This document shows, one piece after another, positions 1-11,200 of a stretch of 64,000 nucleotides of DNA (position 1 is its first letter; every line of letters begins with the position of its first letter). This stretch comes from Sialis fuliginosa (Eukaryota; Arthropoda; Insecta; Megaloptera; Sialidae): contig OY540813.1 of assembly GCA_961205875.1 (NCBI GenBank), positions 744,001 through 808,000 of the forward strand. The letters are read 5' to 3'. The notes under the pieces were generated by a model. It was not told the origin of the DNA. It saw only the letters and a list, made by a program, of their open reading frames with translations, and searched no databases. Position numbers and translations under genes: made by a program.

Positions 1-712
1 AAATAAAAACCGATAAAGTTTACCATTTAATTTTTATACAATTTTACTAAATAATTATATAATATAATAATTATTATTATTACAATAAATATTAGTTCGA
101 AGTTTTTCTTAAAACCCACCTGATTATTTTTTCGTATATTTTTAATTTTTTGACAATTTCAATCTAAAATGCAAACGTCAGAATGACATTTAATATGTAG
201 AAGTAAATATCAATTTAAAAAAAAAAAAAATGATTTTTAAAGCAAATTGAGATAAATCTTTGTAAGGTAATATTTTACAACAAACGTTGTAGACCCAAAT
301 TGAATGCTCTACAAAAAATATTCTACAAAATTTTCACGTAACATGTGTCGTTCTTAAGAAATCTTGAAAAAATAAATATTTTGGGATGTCACCCCTCCCC
401 CTTTCACACAATTTTGTACGAGTGACAAGGATTCAGGAGACAAACACACAGACAGACAGACACTGAACGAAAAGTGTTTGTGTTGACGTGAAACGGAAAC
501 AACAATTTAAAATTTTAAAATCGGATAAAAAATTTAAAAACGATCGCAAAGCTTCTCGTATCTTTGATATTGCGTGGAAGCAATACTAAAGAAAAGGAAA
601 AAGTAAATATCTATGGATAGATCTTCCAACAACACCTGAAAAAAATCGTTCATTGACCGGGTGACAAAAATTCTAACGTCATATTATGTATTTAATGTAC
701 AGTGTTGGCTGT
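1..712. other. AT-rich non-coding stretch
   Basis: No gene is visible. The segment around 290-365 (CTACAAAAATTTTCACGTAAC-like, GTCGTTCTTAAGA) reappears in inverse orientation near 56446-56515, so it belongs to an old dispersed repeat. A short CAGACAGACAGACA run lies near 448. This may be intron 5' of the kindlin exons or true intergenic DNA. Confidence 0.4.
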
Positions 713-815
713 AGGCGGTGGGTGGGTGAGCGGGCGAGTGTGTGTGCGTGCTCCGGTCACACACACACACACACACATACATACATATACACCCACGCCC
801 GCTTACACCTCCGCT
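713..815. repeat. GC-rich imperfect palindrome with (CA)n core
   Basis: A GGCGGTGGGTGGGTGAGCGG-type left arm, a (CA)n run at about 759-778 and a CACCCACGCCCGCTTACACC-type right arm can fold back on each other. It stands out because the surrounding kilobases are strongly AT-rich. Confidence 0.5.
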
Positions 816-1034
816 AGATTGCAATTATGAATGTATATCTTGTTTCGATTAGTTTTTCATCATATGTTCTGTTTTTCGACGACGAAAAACCTGTTGTAGA
901 AACATTTGTGAAATATTTCACAGATAATGGTTTCGAGCGATGATGTGACATTTCTAATGTGTACATGGAATTTTCAGTTTCCATGGGCGTCTATGGTATT
1001 TTTTTCTGACAAGGTTTTTTGTTACCCTTTTATA

Positions 1035-1200
1035 ATTTGTAACTATCTAAAAATTGAAAAATATTTTTATAGGAAATTTTTTATCAATTTTTCGGGATAC
1101 AAAGTAGCCTATGTTCTTCCTCGGGATGTAAGCTATATCCCTACCAAATTTTATCAAGATCGGTTCAGCGGTTTAGCCGTGAAAAGGTAACAATATTAAA
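1035..1200 (+). repeat. Dispersed retroposon 3' end (SINE/LINE tail)
   Basis: The core ACAAAGTAGCCTATGTTCTT, then AAGCTATATCC, then CAAGATCGGTTCAGCGGTTT, then AGCCGTGAAAAGGTAACA, is a widespread insect non-LTR/SINE tail. Related copies sit at about 27205-27420 and 39280-39500, where they run into CAGACAGA repeats. No coding part remains. Confidence 0.6.
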
Positions 1201-1307
1201 ATTAAATTATAACTTATTTAATTATTTTTTCCATTTGGTTATTTGATAATTTTCGATTTTATTTTGTACCTGATCGTTCTTAATGTTCTTACGCCTTTAC
1301 GGGACGA

Positions 1308-1714
1308 CAGTGGCGTAGATAGATTTTTGCGATGGGGGGGGGGGGGGGGGATATGACTTAGTATTTAATCTCATATTTTTGGTTCAGGGACCCTCAATAC
1401 GTGTAATTCCGTTGAAATCTCGAGTTCGATTTTTTTCATGATTACTATACTTTATTATACAGTACATTTCATGTATGTATAATAAAAAATATAAAAAAAC
1501 GTTTAAAAAAATTAATTTGCCTTTTTAAAACCGACTAAAAAGCTGAAAATAAAATTCTATTAGACTCTTTTCGTACTAACTATTGCATTTTAAAAAAAGT
1601 TGATTTTGTTCATACTAGAAGAGTTTAAAAAAATGTCTTTGAGTTTTCTCATGAAGTAGACTCATGGGGGGGGGGGATTGATCCCCTTGATCCCCCCCCC
1701 TATCTACGCCACTG
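1308..1714. mobile_element. hAT-like MITE, copy 1
   Basis: The ends are inverted repeats: CAGTGGCGTAGATAG on the left and CTATCTACGCCACTG on the right. The element is flanked by a perfect 8-bp target duplication CGGGACGA (1300-1307 and 1715-1722). Eight-bp duplications and CAG-type ends are typical of the hAT superfamily. It has no transposase. Long G runs lie just inside both ends. A second copy is at 60240-60634. Confidence 0.9.
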
Positions 1715-1722
1715 CGGGACGA

Positions 1723-2429
1723 TATATCCAAAAATGTATCTTGAATTTTTATATACATACTAGAATATAAAACTTCATTTCGTAATACTGTTTTTTTTTC
1801 GATGCTCCAAAAATTAAGTTAAATATTTATATAATTAAAAGTTATTTTCATCACGTTAAATAAATAAACATTTAAAAAATAGGTAAAGTTAAAGTACATT
1901 TTGACAGAGAGAGAGGGGGGGGAGGGTTATAAATGAAATTTTTTTAAAATTATTTAAGCATTTTTTTATTTTTCTTCTACATTTTTTTAAGTAAGGCAGC
2001 TGTTGGGGCAAGGGAGGGGGGGGGGGGGGTATTGACTCTTAAAGTAGGCATAAATGACAGTTCCACTGTAATCTGTGACGAAATATTAGCTGTTGTGAGA
2101 AAAAGGTGCAGCTGAAGAAATTGGATTTAAATTTATATCAATATTTGTATTATAATTTGAAATAGTCAGGGGCGGTGCATGGAAAAATTATATATTTTTG
2201 AATTTACTAAAACACAGTTGATTATTATATTTTTCATATACATCATTACTGTTTTACTATTTCGTTAAACAGTCAATAAACGTCATAGAACTGTCATATA
2301 AAATGTCTGTTATCAAAAAAATAAAATATAATTTATACATAGACCGTATCAAAGGAAAGAGATAGAAATAGGTTTTGGATATACTTGTCCTTTTTTAAAC
2401 AGTAGTGTTTATTTCATTCTTATTAGAAA
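1723..2429. other. AT-rich stretch with G-run microsatellites
   Basis: No gene is visible. There is a GA/G-rich patch near 1904-1926 and a long G run near 2016-2029 beside AT-rich DNA. Confidence 0.4.
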
Positions 2430-2816
2430 ACTAGCTGGACCCACGCGGCGCTAAATCCACGTAAACAGAACCCAAATATTTTTAATTTTCTTTGTAACAT
2501 AAAAGCAGTCATTGTGGCTTAAATACAAAAGTTAGACATATGGTGTCGCGGACTTTATTGTAGAACTTTTGATTCTACACAATTCTTTAATACATTATTT
2601 TGTTCTATATTGAACGGTTTAGGCAGCGTATTGCAAAATAGCGCGCCGACGGCAAAATTTTTTCCGACTTGATTTACTATTATCGTCACTGCTTAGTTGT
2701 TATGTTACCTAACGTAACAAAATATAGCCTATAACCTGGCCAGAGAACGTACCTATGAATTAAAAAAAAACAGACAGAGAGACGTTGAGCTTTATATATT
2801 AAGGAAAAGAGAGAAA
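2430..2816 (+). mobile_element. Non-autonomous dispersed element, copy 1
   Basis: It starts at CTAGCTGGACCCACGCGGCG and ends in CAGACAGAGAGACGTTGAGC followed by a TTTATATATTA end. A longer copy of the same element lies in reverse orientation at about 40595-41475, where the start holds a GCGAGCGAAGCCGCG hairpin. Copy 1 lacks several hundred internal bases present in copy 2. The family is non-coding; whether it is SINE- or Helitron-derived is unresolved. Confidence 0.6.
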
Positions 2817-3408
2817 TGTTACACAATTATGTTGATACAGAATTCTCGGCCCATTCTCTATGAATTAATCAATTATTGCATTTACCCTACTTAAAAAAAA
2901 TCTAAATGCAAAAAAGCGTATAAGAAAATCGTGTGTATTGACTAAAACATAAATATTTTGATATAAAAACACTACATTTGTAATAAATATTTGTTTTTAA
3001 TAGCCAACATATAAAACTACGTAATGTAAGCGAATTAATGATATAACCTCATATGTAAATAATGAATTTTATTGCTTAAATTCCAGCAAAATTAGCATAA
3101 TTTGATGCGTAGTCGTCGAATGCACATATTTTAATTTTGTGATTCTCGTAGGTTTCAAATTTGATTTTATAATTTTTATTTATTGAAATTTTATTATAAA
3201 TCTTTTTCGGTTATTTTATGTGTAACTGTATTTTTAATTAGGTGTTTATAATTAGGGCATTCAGAAGATAAAGAAATTAACTCTATTTATTTTATTTTTT
3301 TCAACACTTTTGCGCTCCTTGATGATCTTTTTTGTTCGTTTTTTACAAGCGTTTTTTTATTAGCTTCATGTAAAATTGGATTTTTAAAATTATGTAATGT
3401 TATACATA
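2817..3408. other. AT-rich stretch, nothing recognised
   Basis: I see no gene, terminal repeat or tandem array here. Confidence 0.4.
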
Positions 3409-3562
3409 TGGATCTTGGCTTCTGGGTGTAAGCCGCGTCGGTTTGGTCGTGTTATCGGCCAACATTTCGTCACACATTGCAGTGGACAAACACGACTAAA
3501 CCGACGTGGCTTACACCCAGAAGCCAAGATCCATATCAAGATCACCGCGGAAGCCTGAAAAC
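3409..3562. repeat. Hairpin element with ~43-bp inverted arms
   Basis: The left arm (about 3410-3453, GGATCTTGGCTTCTGGGTGT then AAGCCGCGTCGGTTTGGTCG) is matched by its near-perfect reverse complement at about 3488-3531, with a loop of about 34 bases. GATCACCGCGGAAGCC follows. Related sequences occur at 56362-56420 and 61271-61345. Confidence 0.75.
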
Positions 3563-4594
3563 TTGTAATGTTATACATTATAATTAAATATGTATTTGAT
3601 GAAAAGTATACGTTATAAGCTTAGAATAAATTTGTTAGTACACTTACTTATTATGAATATTATAACGTTGTTTATTTGTTTTATTTTCACCATAATGAAT
3701 TAATCCAGATAAGGTGGCATTTAAAAAAATATAGATAAAGTTTGATAATACATACTTCGATACTTAACCTAGTTGTTGATAAAGGATATTAAACTATGTT
3801 TTATATTTATATACAAAGTATACATAATTACATATAATATTATGTAATAACAAATTAATTGTCTAAACCTAAAAAAATATATATTGAATAATAAGTATTG
3901 CAAGCTTTCGATTCACAGAATTTTTTATGGTCGCTTAAAACTTTTTGGTACTTTTTTCATTCAAACTCGAATATCGCGACACCAAAAAATTATAAAACAA
4001 ATTTGAAAAAGCGTTTTAGAGCTGAAAAAATTTCCTACAAAATGGTTATCTTGAAATTTTGGAAAAAAAAATTTACATCCCCGTGGGTCTCTTTCAAAAT
4101 TGTAAAAAAAAATCAATTTTTTTATTTTTTATTAAACCGCGATTTGGTCACAAAAATAAATTTAATAACACAAAAATACCCCTAAATTCGAAAAGAAGAT
4201 AAAATTTTCTTCAATTTTCATACCCTATAAGTAAAAAAGGATCATATTTAAATGGAATACCCTGTATATTCTAACCTAAAAGCATTTATTTACCCCATAA
4301 ATATATTACCTAGATACACCCCTGTATTATATGTATATGTATATACATAGCACGTGTATATTGGTGCTAAATATAGACTGCAAGTGTTCCAGACAACAGA
4401 CACCACTGACTGCCATCTCTTGCAGCCCATCCCCGGACTCCCCCCACTCTTCTACCCCCTCCCTGACGTTCTTGTTATCATAGAACACCGTGATCTCATT
4501 GAAAAAACATTTCAATTAATTATAATGTTGTTGTTGGTTGAATTCAGATACAAAAAAATTCCTGAGTAAAATTACGATTTTTGTAATTATTTTA
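3563..4594. other. AT-rich stretch, nothing recognised
   Basis: The reading frames here are AT-driven and low in complexity, without recognisable domains. The frame at 3898-4185 has no ATG start. Confidence 0.4.
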
Positions 4595-4598
4595 TTAA

Positions 4599-4720
4599 CC
4601 CGTTAACGCCCAGCGTCCTAAATACAGGAGTTTTTTATGCTTGTCTTTGTTTTAGAGAATATGAACAAAAGTGAGCATTTAACTTGCTGTCATGTGTATA
4701 GGACGCTGGGATTTATCGGG
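4599..4720. mobile_element. piggyBac-like MITE
   Basis: The left end is CCCGTTAACGCCCAGCGTCC and the right end is GGACGCTGGGATTTATCGGG, an imperfect inverted repeat. TTAA lies directly outside both ends (4595-4598 and 4721-4724). TTAA duplication and ends starting CCC are diagnostic of piggyBac-type elements. At 122 bp it is a deletion derivative. Confidence 0.85.
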
Positions 4721-4832
4721 TTAAATGAAACATTTTCAATTAGGGGCAACCGTTATATTTTATTTCACGACACTGTTTAACAAAGTTAGAATTACCATGT
4801 ACCCCTTTTGAGAGTTGAGTGTTACCGGCGTA

Positions 4833-5130
4833 CAGAGGCGTATTTATCATGGGGCCATGGGGGCCATAGCCTAGGGCGGCAGACCGAGAGGGGCGGTAAA
4901 TTTTTTTAGTATATTTAAAAAATATAGAGGAACAAAAAAGGTCATCAGTTTTTATGTGGTTTATATTTTCCATTATTTATATAAACTTCAAGAATTTTCA
5001 CTGTTAAAAATATATTATATTTCCTCTTGATTCAGGGGCGGCAATTTTTTTTGATAAGGACGACAATTTTTTTGCCCAGAACGGCAATTATTTTTTACCC
5101 AGGGCGGCACTTAACGTAAATACGCCACTG
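4833..5130. mobile_element. hAT-like MITE, second family
   Basis: The ends CAGAGGCGTATTTA and TAAATACGCCACTG form an inverted repeat. A perfect 8-bp target duplication CCGGCGTA lies at 4825-4832 and 5131-5138. The internal sequence has several AGGGCGGCA repeats and no coding capacity. The ends resemble, but differ from, those of the 1308-1714 family. Confidence 0.9.
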
Positions 5131-5138
5131 CCGGCGTA

Positions 5139-5561
5139 CCCTATGAGCGCATCCGTTGGGAGGGGGGAATTTTTTTGAAAAAAATTGCAATTTTATAGCT
5201 GTTTTACATGAAAATAATAAAATAAGTACGCTAAACGAAATTAAAAATAGTTATTTGTGTAACTAGGGTGTAAAATGGCAATTTTTCATCCGGTAACCGC
5301 TAGTATGTTATGTATTTGAAAAGACTTGACTTCTACTTATAATCCCCGACATATTTCCGTCAACCAATTGTTTTTATTGTCTAAAATAAAAATAAAACCA
5401 AGCAGTTTCTTATTATGCAAGTGACAGTGACATTTTCTTCCTGTTTCTAAGTTTAACGGGAGAAAGGCGTATCAACTAGGGACTGCATTAACTTGAGCTT
5501 ATTTAAGCAGTTATTTTAAGCCTTAAACACTTAAACTTAAATTATATATATGTATACCAGT
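5139..5561. other. AT-rich stretch, nothing recognised
   Basis: No gene or clear repeat boundary seen. Confidence 0.35.
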
Positions 5562-5565
5562 TATA

Positions 5566-6095
5566 GGTACTGGCACCAGTCTTGGATATGACCCCAGTAA
5601 TGGCTATTTTTAATGAATTAAAAATATTTGTTGATATTTGATTACTGCAATTTCTGAATATTAATCTATATACATTTAACTGTCTTACAGCGTGATTTGA
5701 TCACATCAGGCCAATATGTGTCTAAATGATGGACATTTAAACTAATTATTTATTTATTAATTATTATATTATCATAGCAACTGCTTTACATTGTTTCAAA
5801 TTTGACGATATATTTTGTGTCGTAGTACTTATCATTAGCAAGTGTCCATCACTACGTGCTCATTACTGGTTTTACTTTATCCATTACTGGAGAAAAAACA
5901 TAAACAAAATAAAAGGATATAATTTAAAAAACAAACTATATTTGCGGACTTTGGTAATTAAATTGATTAAATAAAGAGTTACTTGTTTTATTAGTAACAT
6001 GAGTTTATAAGAATTACAAAAAAGAAGCCCGTCAATCACAAAAACAGTAAACCTTGCTCTTAAAGCGGCCATAACTGGTGCCAGTACCGTGTATT
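5566..6095. mobile_element. ACTGGCACCAGT-end MITE, copy 1
   Basis: The ends are GGTACTGGCACCAGT and ACTGGTGCCAGTACC; the end motif is itself palindromic. Internal landmarks CCATTACTGGAGAAAAA and TTACTTGTTTTATTAGTAAC recur in the copy at 61700-62210. A third fragment is at 63180-63250, and a fourth copy, running off the window edge, begins at about 63849. No clear target duplication was found, so the superfamily is unassigned. Confidence 0.75.
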
Positions 6096-7340
6096 GTAAT
6101 TGGCAGAGTTATTAATTGTAGGAGCGATATTTTAAAACCTAATTAAAATTCTCAATGGAAAAAGTTATTCATCAAACGCTCTTAAAATAATTCACTTCCG
6201 GATATTAAAATTCATTGAAAATCAGTGCCAGGGGTTCTCAAAATGTTTTTATTTTATTTTATGCATTTGTGTGAAACAGTGCCTCCAAAACTTTTATTTA
6301 TGAAAATATATATATAATATAATATAATATATATATAATTTTTATATAATTAATTTTAATAGTTTTTGTTCTGATTTGACACGAAAACTACTTAACCGAT
6401 TTTGATGGGGTTTTCACTGTTCGAAAACTTAAAACCCTATAATTAGTTTAGGCTATATGATAATTGATTTACGACAGGACTGTTTTAAGGAAAATTTATA
6501 GTTGATATTATTGTAAAAATGTTTTAAAATATTTTATTTTGAAATAAGCGAAGAATTAATTGTATAATGATATGTATAAGATTCTCCTAAAACTGTTAGT
6601 TTTTTAGTACTAATTATTTCTTAAGAAGGTAAAATGTAAATTTAAAAATTTTTTTTTTTTTAAGTACATACTTTGTATCTCGAAAAATTAATTAGATAAA
6701 AAAATACAAAGTTTCCGGTAACAGCTGTTAGATAATAAACTACTGATACATATTGTTATTGAAACCGGGCATTAAACGTTTTGTCAGAATTTCGAAATAC
6801 GATTTTCAGGAAAAAAACATATAAATTTCTAATTGAATTAAATTTGATGACTTCATAAACAAGTGTACAATTATTAGAGCTATAGATGGCGCTGCAATCG
6901 AATATGTGGGCGTAACTTTGAGTCAAACAAACAAAACGAGGTCGCCTTGCACATGGTCTTAATGTCCTTGGTCACAAGATCGTAGTTTTTTTCTAACAAC
7001 TGTCATAAAAAAAAACATCATATTAATACGAATCTTCTTTTTTTACATGTCGCGAATTTTTATTTGTTTTTATATCGGCATTAAGATCTTGAGAAATGAC
7101 ATTTTTTTCACGTTTATTCAATTGTTTTGCTCTTTTTAATCATATATACAGGGTTAACCGAAAGTAGAGATACTCATAGTAAGAGTTCTGGCAGCCGGAA
7201 TCGATTTTATCGATCAATATCATTAAATATAAATTAAAATTTTCAACAAATGATTTGAAAACTAAAATTTTCAAACTTTAAAACTGTTTTTTTTAAACTG
7301 TTCTACGAGCACCACTGTATCCATATACATTGGGCCTAGT
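6096..7340. other. AT-rich stretch with old transposon-tail fragments
   Basis: At about 6372-6420 an ACGAAAACTACTTAACCGAT motif resembles the unit of the tandem array that starts at 7347. The rest holds no recognised gene. Confidence 0.4.
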
Positions 7341-7346
7341 TTATAA

Positions 7347-8190
7347 GCGCTTGAAACAAAAATTACTGAACCGATTTTTATGAAACATTCATTGTTAGAA
7401 ATACACTACTAGAATTATGAAAACTATGATTATAAGTGTAGTTTGGGTTATAATTAATTAATTTACAAACGCATGACATAAAAATTACTGAACCGATTTT
7501 TATGAAACATTCATTGTTAAAAATACACTACTAGAATTATGAAAACTATGATATTAAGTGCATTTTGGCTTATAATTAATTAATTTACAAGCGCATGACA
7601 TAAAAATTACTGAACCGATTTTTATGAAACATTCATTGTTAAAAATACACTACTAGAATTATGAAAACTATGATATTAAGTGCATTTTGGCTTATAATTA
7701 ATTAATTTACAAGCGCATGACATAAAAATTACTGAACCGATTTTTATGAAACATTCATTGTTAAAAATACACTACTAGAATTATGAAAACTATGATAATA
7801 AGTGCATTTTGGCTTATAATTAATTAATTTACAAGCGCATGACATAAAAATTACTGAACCGATTTTTATGAAACATTCATTGTTAGAAATACACTACTAG
7901 AATTATGAAAACTATGATAATAAGTGTATTTTGGCTTATAATTAATTAATTTACAAGCGCATGACATAAACATTACTGAACCGATTTTTATGAAACATTC
8001 ATTGTTAGAAATACACTACTAGAATTATGAAAACTATGATAATAAGTGCATTTTGGCTTATAATTAATTAATTTACAAGCGCATGACATAAAAATTACTG
8101 AACCGATTTTTATGAAACATTCATTGTTAGAAACGCATTATGAAAACTATGATAAAAAGTGTAATTTGGGTTATAATTAATAAATTTAAT
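7347..8190. repeat. 122-bp tandem array (about 7 units)
   Basis: Units containing GCATGACATAAAAATTACTG, ATTCATTGTTAGAAATACAC and TTATAATTAATTAATTTACA repeat at a spacing of exactly 122 bp (landmarks at 7471, 7593, 7715, 7837, 7959 and 8081). The last unit is truncated and runs into the 3' splice site of the kindlin exon at 8202. The unit resembles a transposon tail (ACTGAACCGATTTTTATGAAA). Confidence 0.9.
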
Positions 8191-8201
8191 ATCTATTACA
8201 G

Positions 8202-11200
8202 ACATAGCGATGGACTGGTCGGACCACGCGCTTTGGTGGCCCGCGCGTAACATGTGGCTCAGCAGAACACGCTCGACGCTGGACCAGTGCGGAGTTCAGG
8301 CAGACGCCTTGCTTCATTTTACCCCGATGCACAAGACAATGCGTCTTCAGATACCCGATTTACGCTACATCGATTGCCGCGTCGATTTCTCGATCAAGGC
8401 GTTCAGTGCGGTTGTACAGATATGCAAGGTAAATATACTTAAGTTAAGTTGTATACGCACATGATAGGGTTCAATTGAACTACAAATGTACCAAATCTTA
8501 TCAAAATTAGTGAGATAATACTCGCAATGGACACTTTTTAGATTTAGACGAAAGAAGTTACAAAATTTCGAATATTTCCAAAACCCCTGATCCGATTAGC
8601 ACCAAAATCAATAGGTCTGGAGTACTCACTGAGACAAACATTTTCCCCAAAAATAATTCAGATCGGTGCATTTTTACAGTAGTTATTGTGAACGAAAGAA
8701 AATTCTACGTGCACAGCCGCTATTCGGAAATTAACTTTTCTTTACGTTTTGACGTTAGTACAATCAGAATCTGTCATTATATCGGACACGATTTTTCGAC
8801 GGAACATGGAAGTAAAAACAAAAAACTTTTTATAAAAAAATAAAATAAAACCGAGTAAAAATAAACCCTAAAAATACTGAAAAATATATGTTTTATTTTT
8901 TATATTTGTTTTATATTTGTTTTATATTTGTTATAATATTTTTTATTGGCTTCAAAAACTGTTAAATTTAATAATTATATTCTTTTCAGATTTTTTTTTT
9001 TTCTTAAAAAGTTTTTTATTTTTCTCTTTCTAGTAGCGTATCTTCAAAGTCCATGATCAGATTCTGATAAAATTTATATGGGGCCTACTCGGGAGTATTC
9101 TCTTTCAAACAAACAAAAAATCATCCAAATCGGTTCATATTTGTCGGAGTTATGCCCGAACATATTATACAGGGTGTCTAAATACCAGGGGACAGTATAT
9201 TTCACAATAATTTCATAGCCTACTAGATATTAGCCATAAACCATTTTAGTCCGAATTTTTCGATCGTGAATATTTCTTAAGCGACTTGAAATTTAAAAAA
9301 ATGTTTCAAATAAATGCTGTAGGGTTTAGTATTGTCTATTTAGAAATATTTTTTTAATTTTCAGAAACCTCGTAGTTTTTGAGATATGAGACTAACTTTA
9401 TTCACGATCAAAAAATTCGGACTAAAATGGTTTATGGCTAATATCTAGTAGGCTATGAAATTTTTGTGAAATGTAAATACACCATTGAACTGTCCCCTCT
9501 TAAAGGTAACTTTTCTATCATTTAACCAAATCTCTATCTCTTATAGTTTCCGAGATCCCCATACTTTCCCCTGGTATTTAGACCGGTTGAAAATACTGTT
9601 TATGTACTATGTATTTATTTCTTTGGTAGGAATTGGGCATAAGACATCCAGAAGAACTGTCATTACATAAACCATTAGAACCTCAACACTTGAAATATAA
9701 CCTAAAAGATCTACCATCGAATAAGAAACGAACAACAGAACAAAATGGAGCCCCAAGAAATGGCCACCTTTACCCACCGGCCGATACAAACACATTCATT
9801 GCAAACTCAAGTCCGTTGGGTAGCACAGGGAGCCTCGACAAGTCCAACCCGAACAACTTCATGTGCGCGCCTGTATCTACCCCCCAAAGACCCCCATCGA
9901 CGACGCCCATTAGCTCCCCTGTGACGCCCCAATCAGGGACTTGGCAACGCCAGAACGGGCATCTTCCGATGAACGGTACCCACTCGCCGAATGCGAACAC
10001 TAGCTTAAGTCTGGAGGCACTTAATGGTAGCTCGGAGTTGTCGTTATCGCATAGTCCCGTGACGCCGAACCAAGAAGCCCGGAGCAAACTTGTCCGGCCG
10101 AAGAATTTGGTCGAGAAGGCACGTTTGAACGTCGGGTAAGAGAATTTTAACATTTGGTTCTAGTTTTATTTAAAAATAGCGAAATAGAAGAAAATATCTG
10201 CCTTGGGAACCACGGGACTTTCTTATACGTATACAGTGAATAGTATACGTGATTCTTATTTTATTAAAACATTTCTGACAAACTAACAAGATAGAATAAA
10301 ATGAATAATATAGGTAATATTGTTGTCTCAATTATATAACAAGTGATTTTTTTTAACGTAATAACTGAAAACGGATGTTTACTCTTGTAAATTTTTGGAT
10401 TTTTGAAGAATTTTAGTCGATATTTGTACGACGAGTTGAAGTTCACTGCAGGAAATTTCACTAAAAAATTTCGAATTTTTGATTTCGTTAAAAGTATGTT
10501 TATTGTATAGAAAATAACGTGAAAAGTTGTTTGTTTCAAACCGCAGGTCTGTATCTCAAACCGTTCTCGAGATATAGCCTCTCAAAGTTTTCGTTTTTTC
10601 AAAATTTTGGAGAAAAAAGGCCATAACTTTTGAACGCGTGGTCGGAATTGATTTTAGTTGACGGATTTGGAATCAGCGTGTCAAAATCTATATAATGACA
10701 TGTATAATACTTTAAAATTCGACAAAAAAATTTTGGTCAAAAATCGACATTTTTTTAAGGTATACCCCTTTGAATTTTTTCGATTTTTCGCGAAAATTTT
10801 TTTTTCGAGTTTTAAGGTATTATACATGTTACTATATAGATTTTGACACGCTGATTCCAAATCCGTCAACTAATATCAATTCCGACCACGCGTTCAAAAG
10901 TTATGGCAATTTTTCTTCAAAAATTTGAAAAAACTAAAACTTTGAGAGGCTATATCTCGAGAACGGTTTGAGATACAGACCTGCGGTTTGAAACAAACAA
11001 CTTTTCACGTCTTTTTCTATACAATAAACATACTTTTAACGAAATCAAAAATTCGAAATTTTTTAGTGAAATTTCCTGTAGTAAACTTCAACTCGTCACA
11101 CAAATATCGACTAAAATACAAAAAAATAAGACGTAGGAGAAGGGATTTTTTACGTAGAATTTAATGAAGAACCTTTTATTCCATTACTTTTTTTTCTCCG

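Noticed and set aside
3898-4185. 95-residue frame
   Set aside because: It is AT-driven, low in complexity, lacks an ATG start and matches no domain I know.
7347-8190. Regular 122-bp array as a CRISPR-like array
   Set aside because: This is eukaryotic DNA, the whole unit is repeated with no unique spacers, and no cas genes are present.
1-8201. Search for the missing first kindlin exon (WELSVxVTDL-type F0 start)
   Set aside because: I could not find a frame with the F0 motif and a matching donor. It is probably upstream of the window.
10658-10869. A 62-residue frame ([19 protein letters not shown]...) present on both strands in the foldback copies (also 25235, 39940, 39963, 58389, 58412)
   Set aside because: It begins at TTG rather than ATG, and its repetition on both strands follows from the palindrome. 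It is not a conserved gene.
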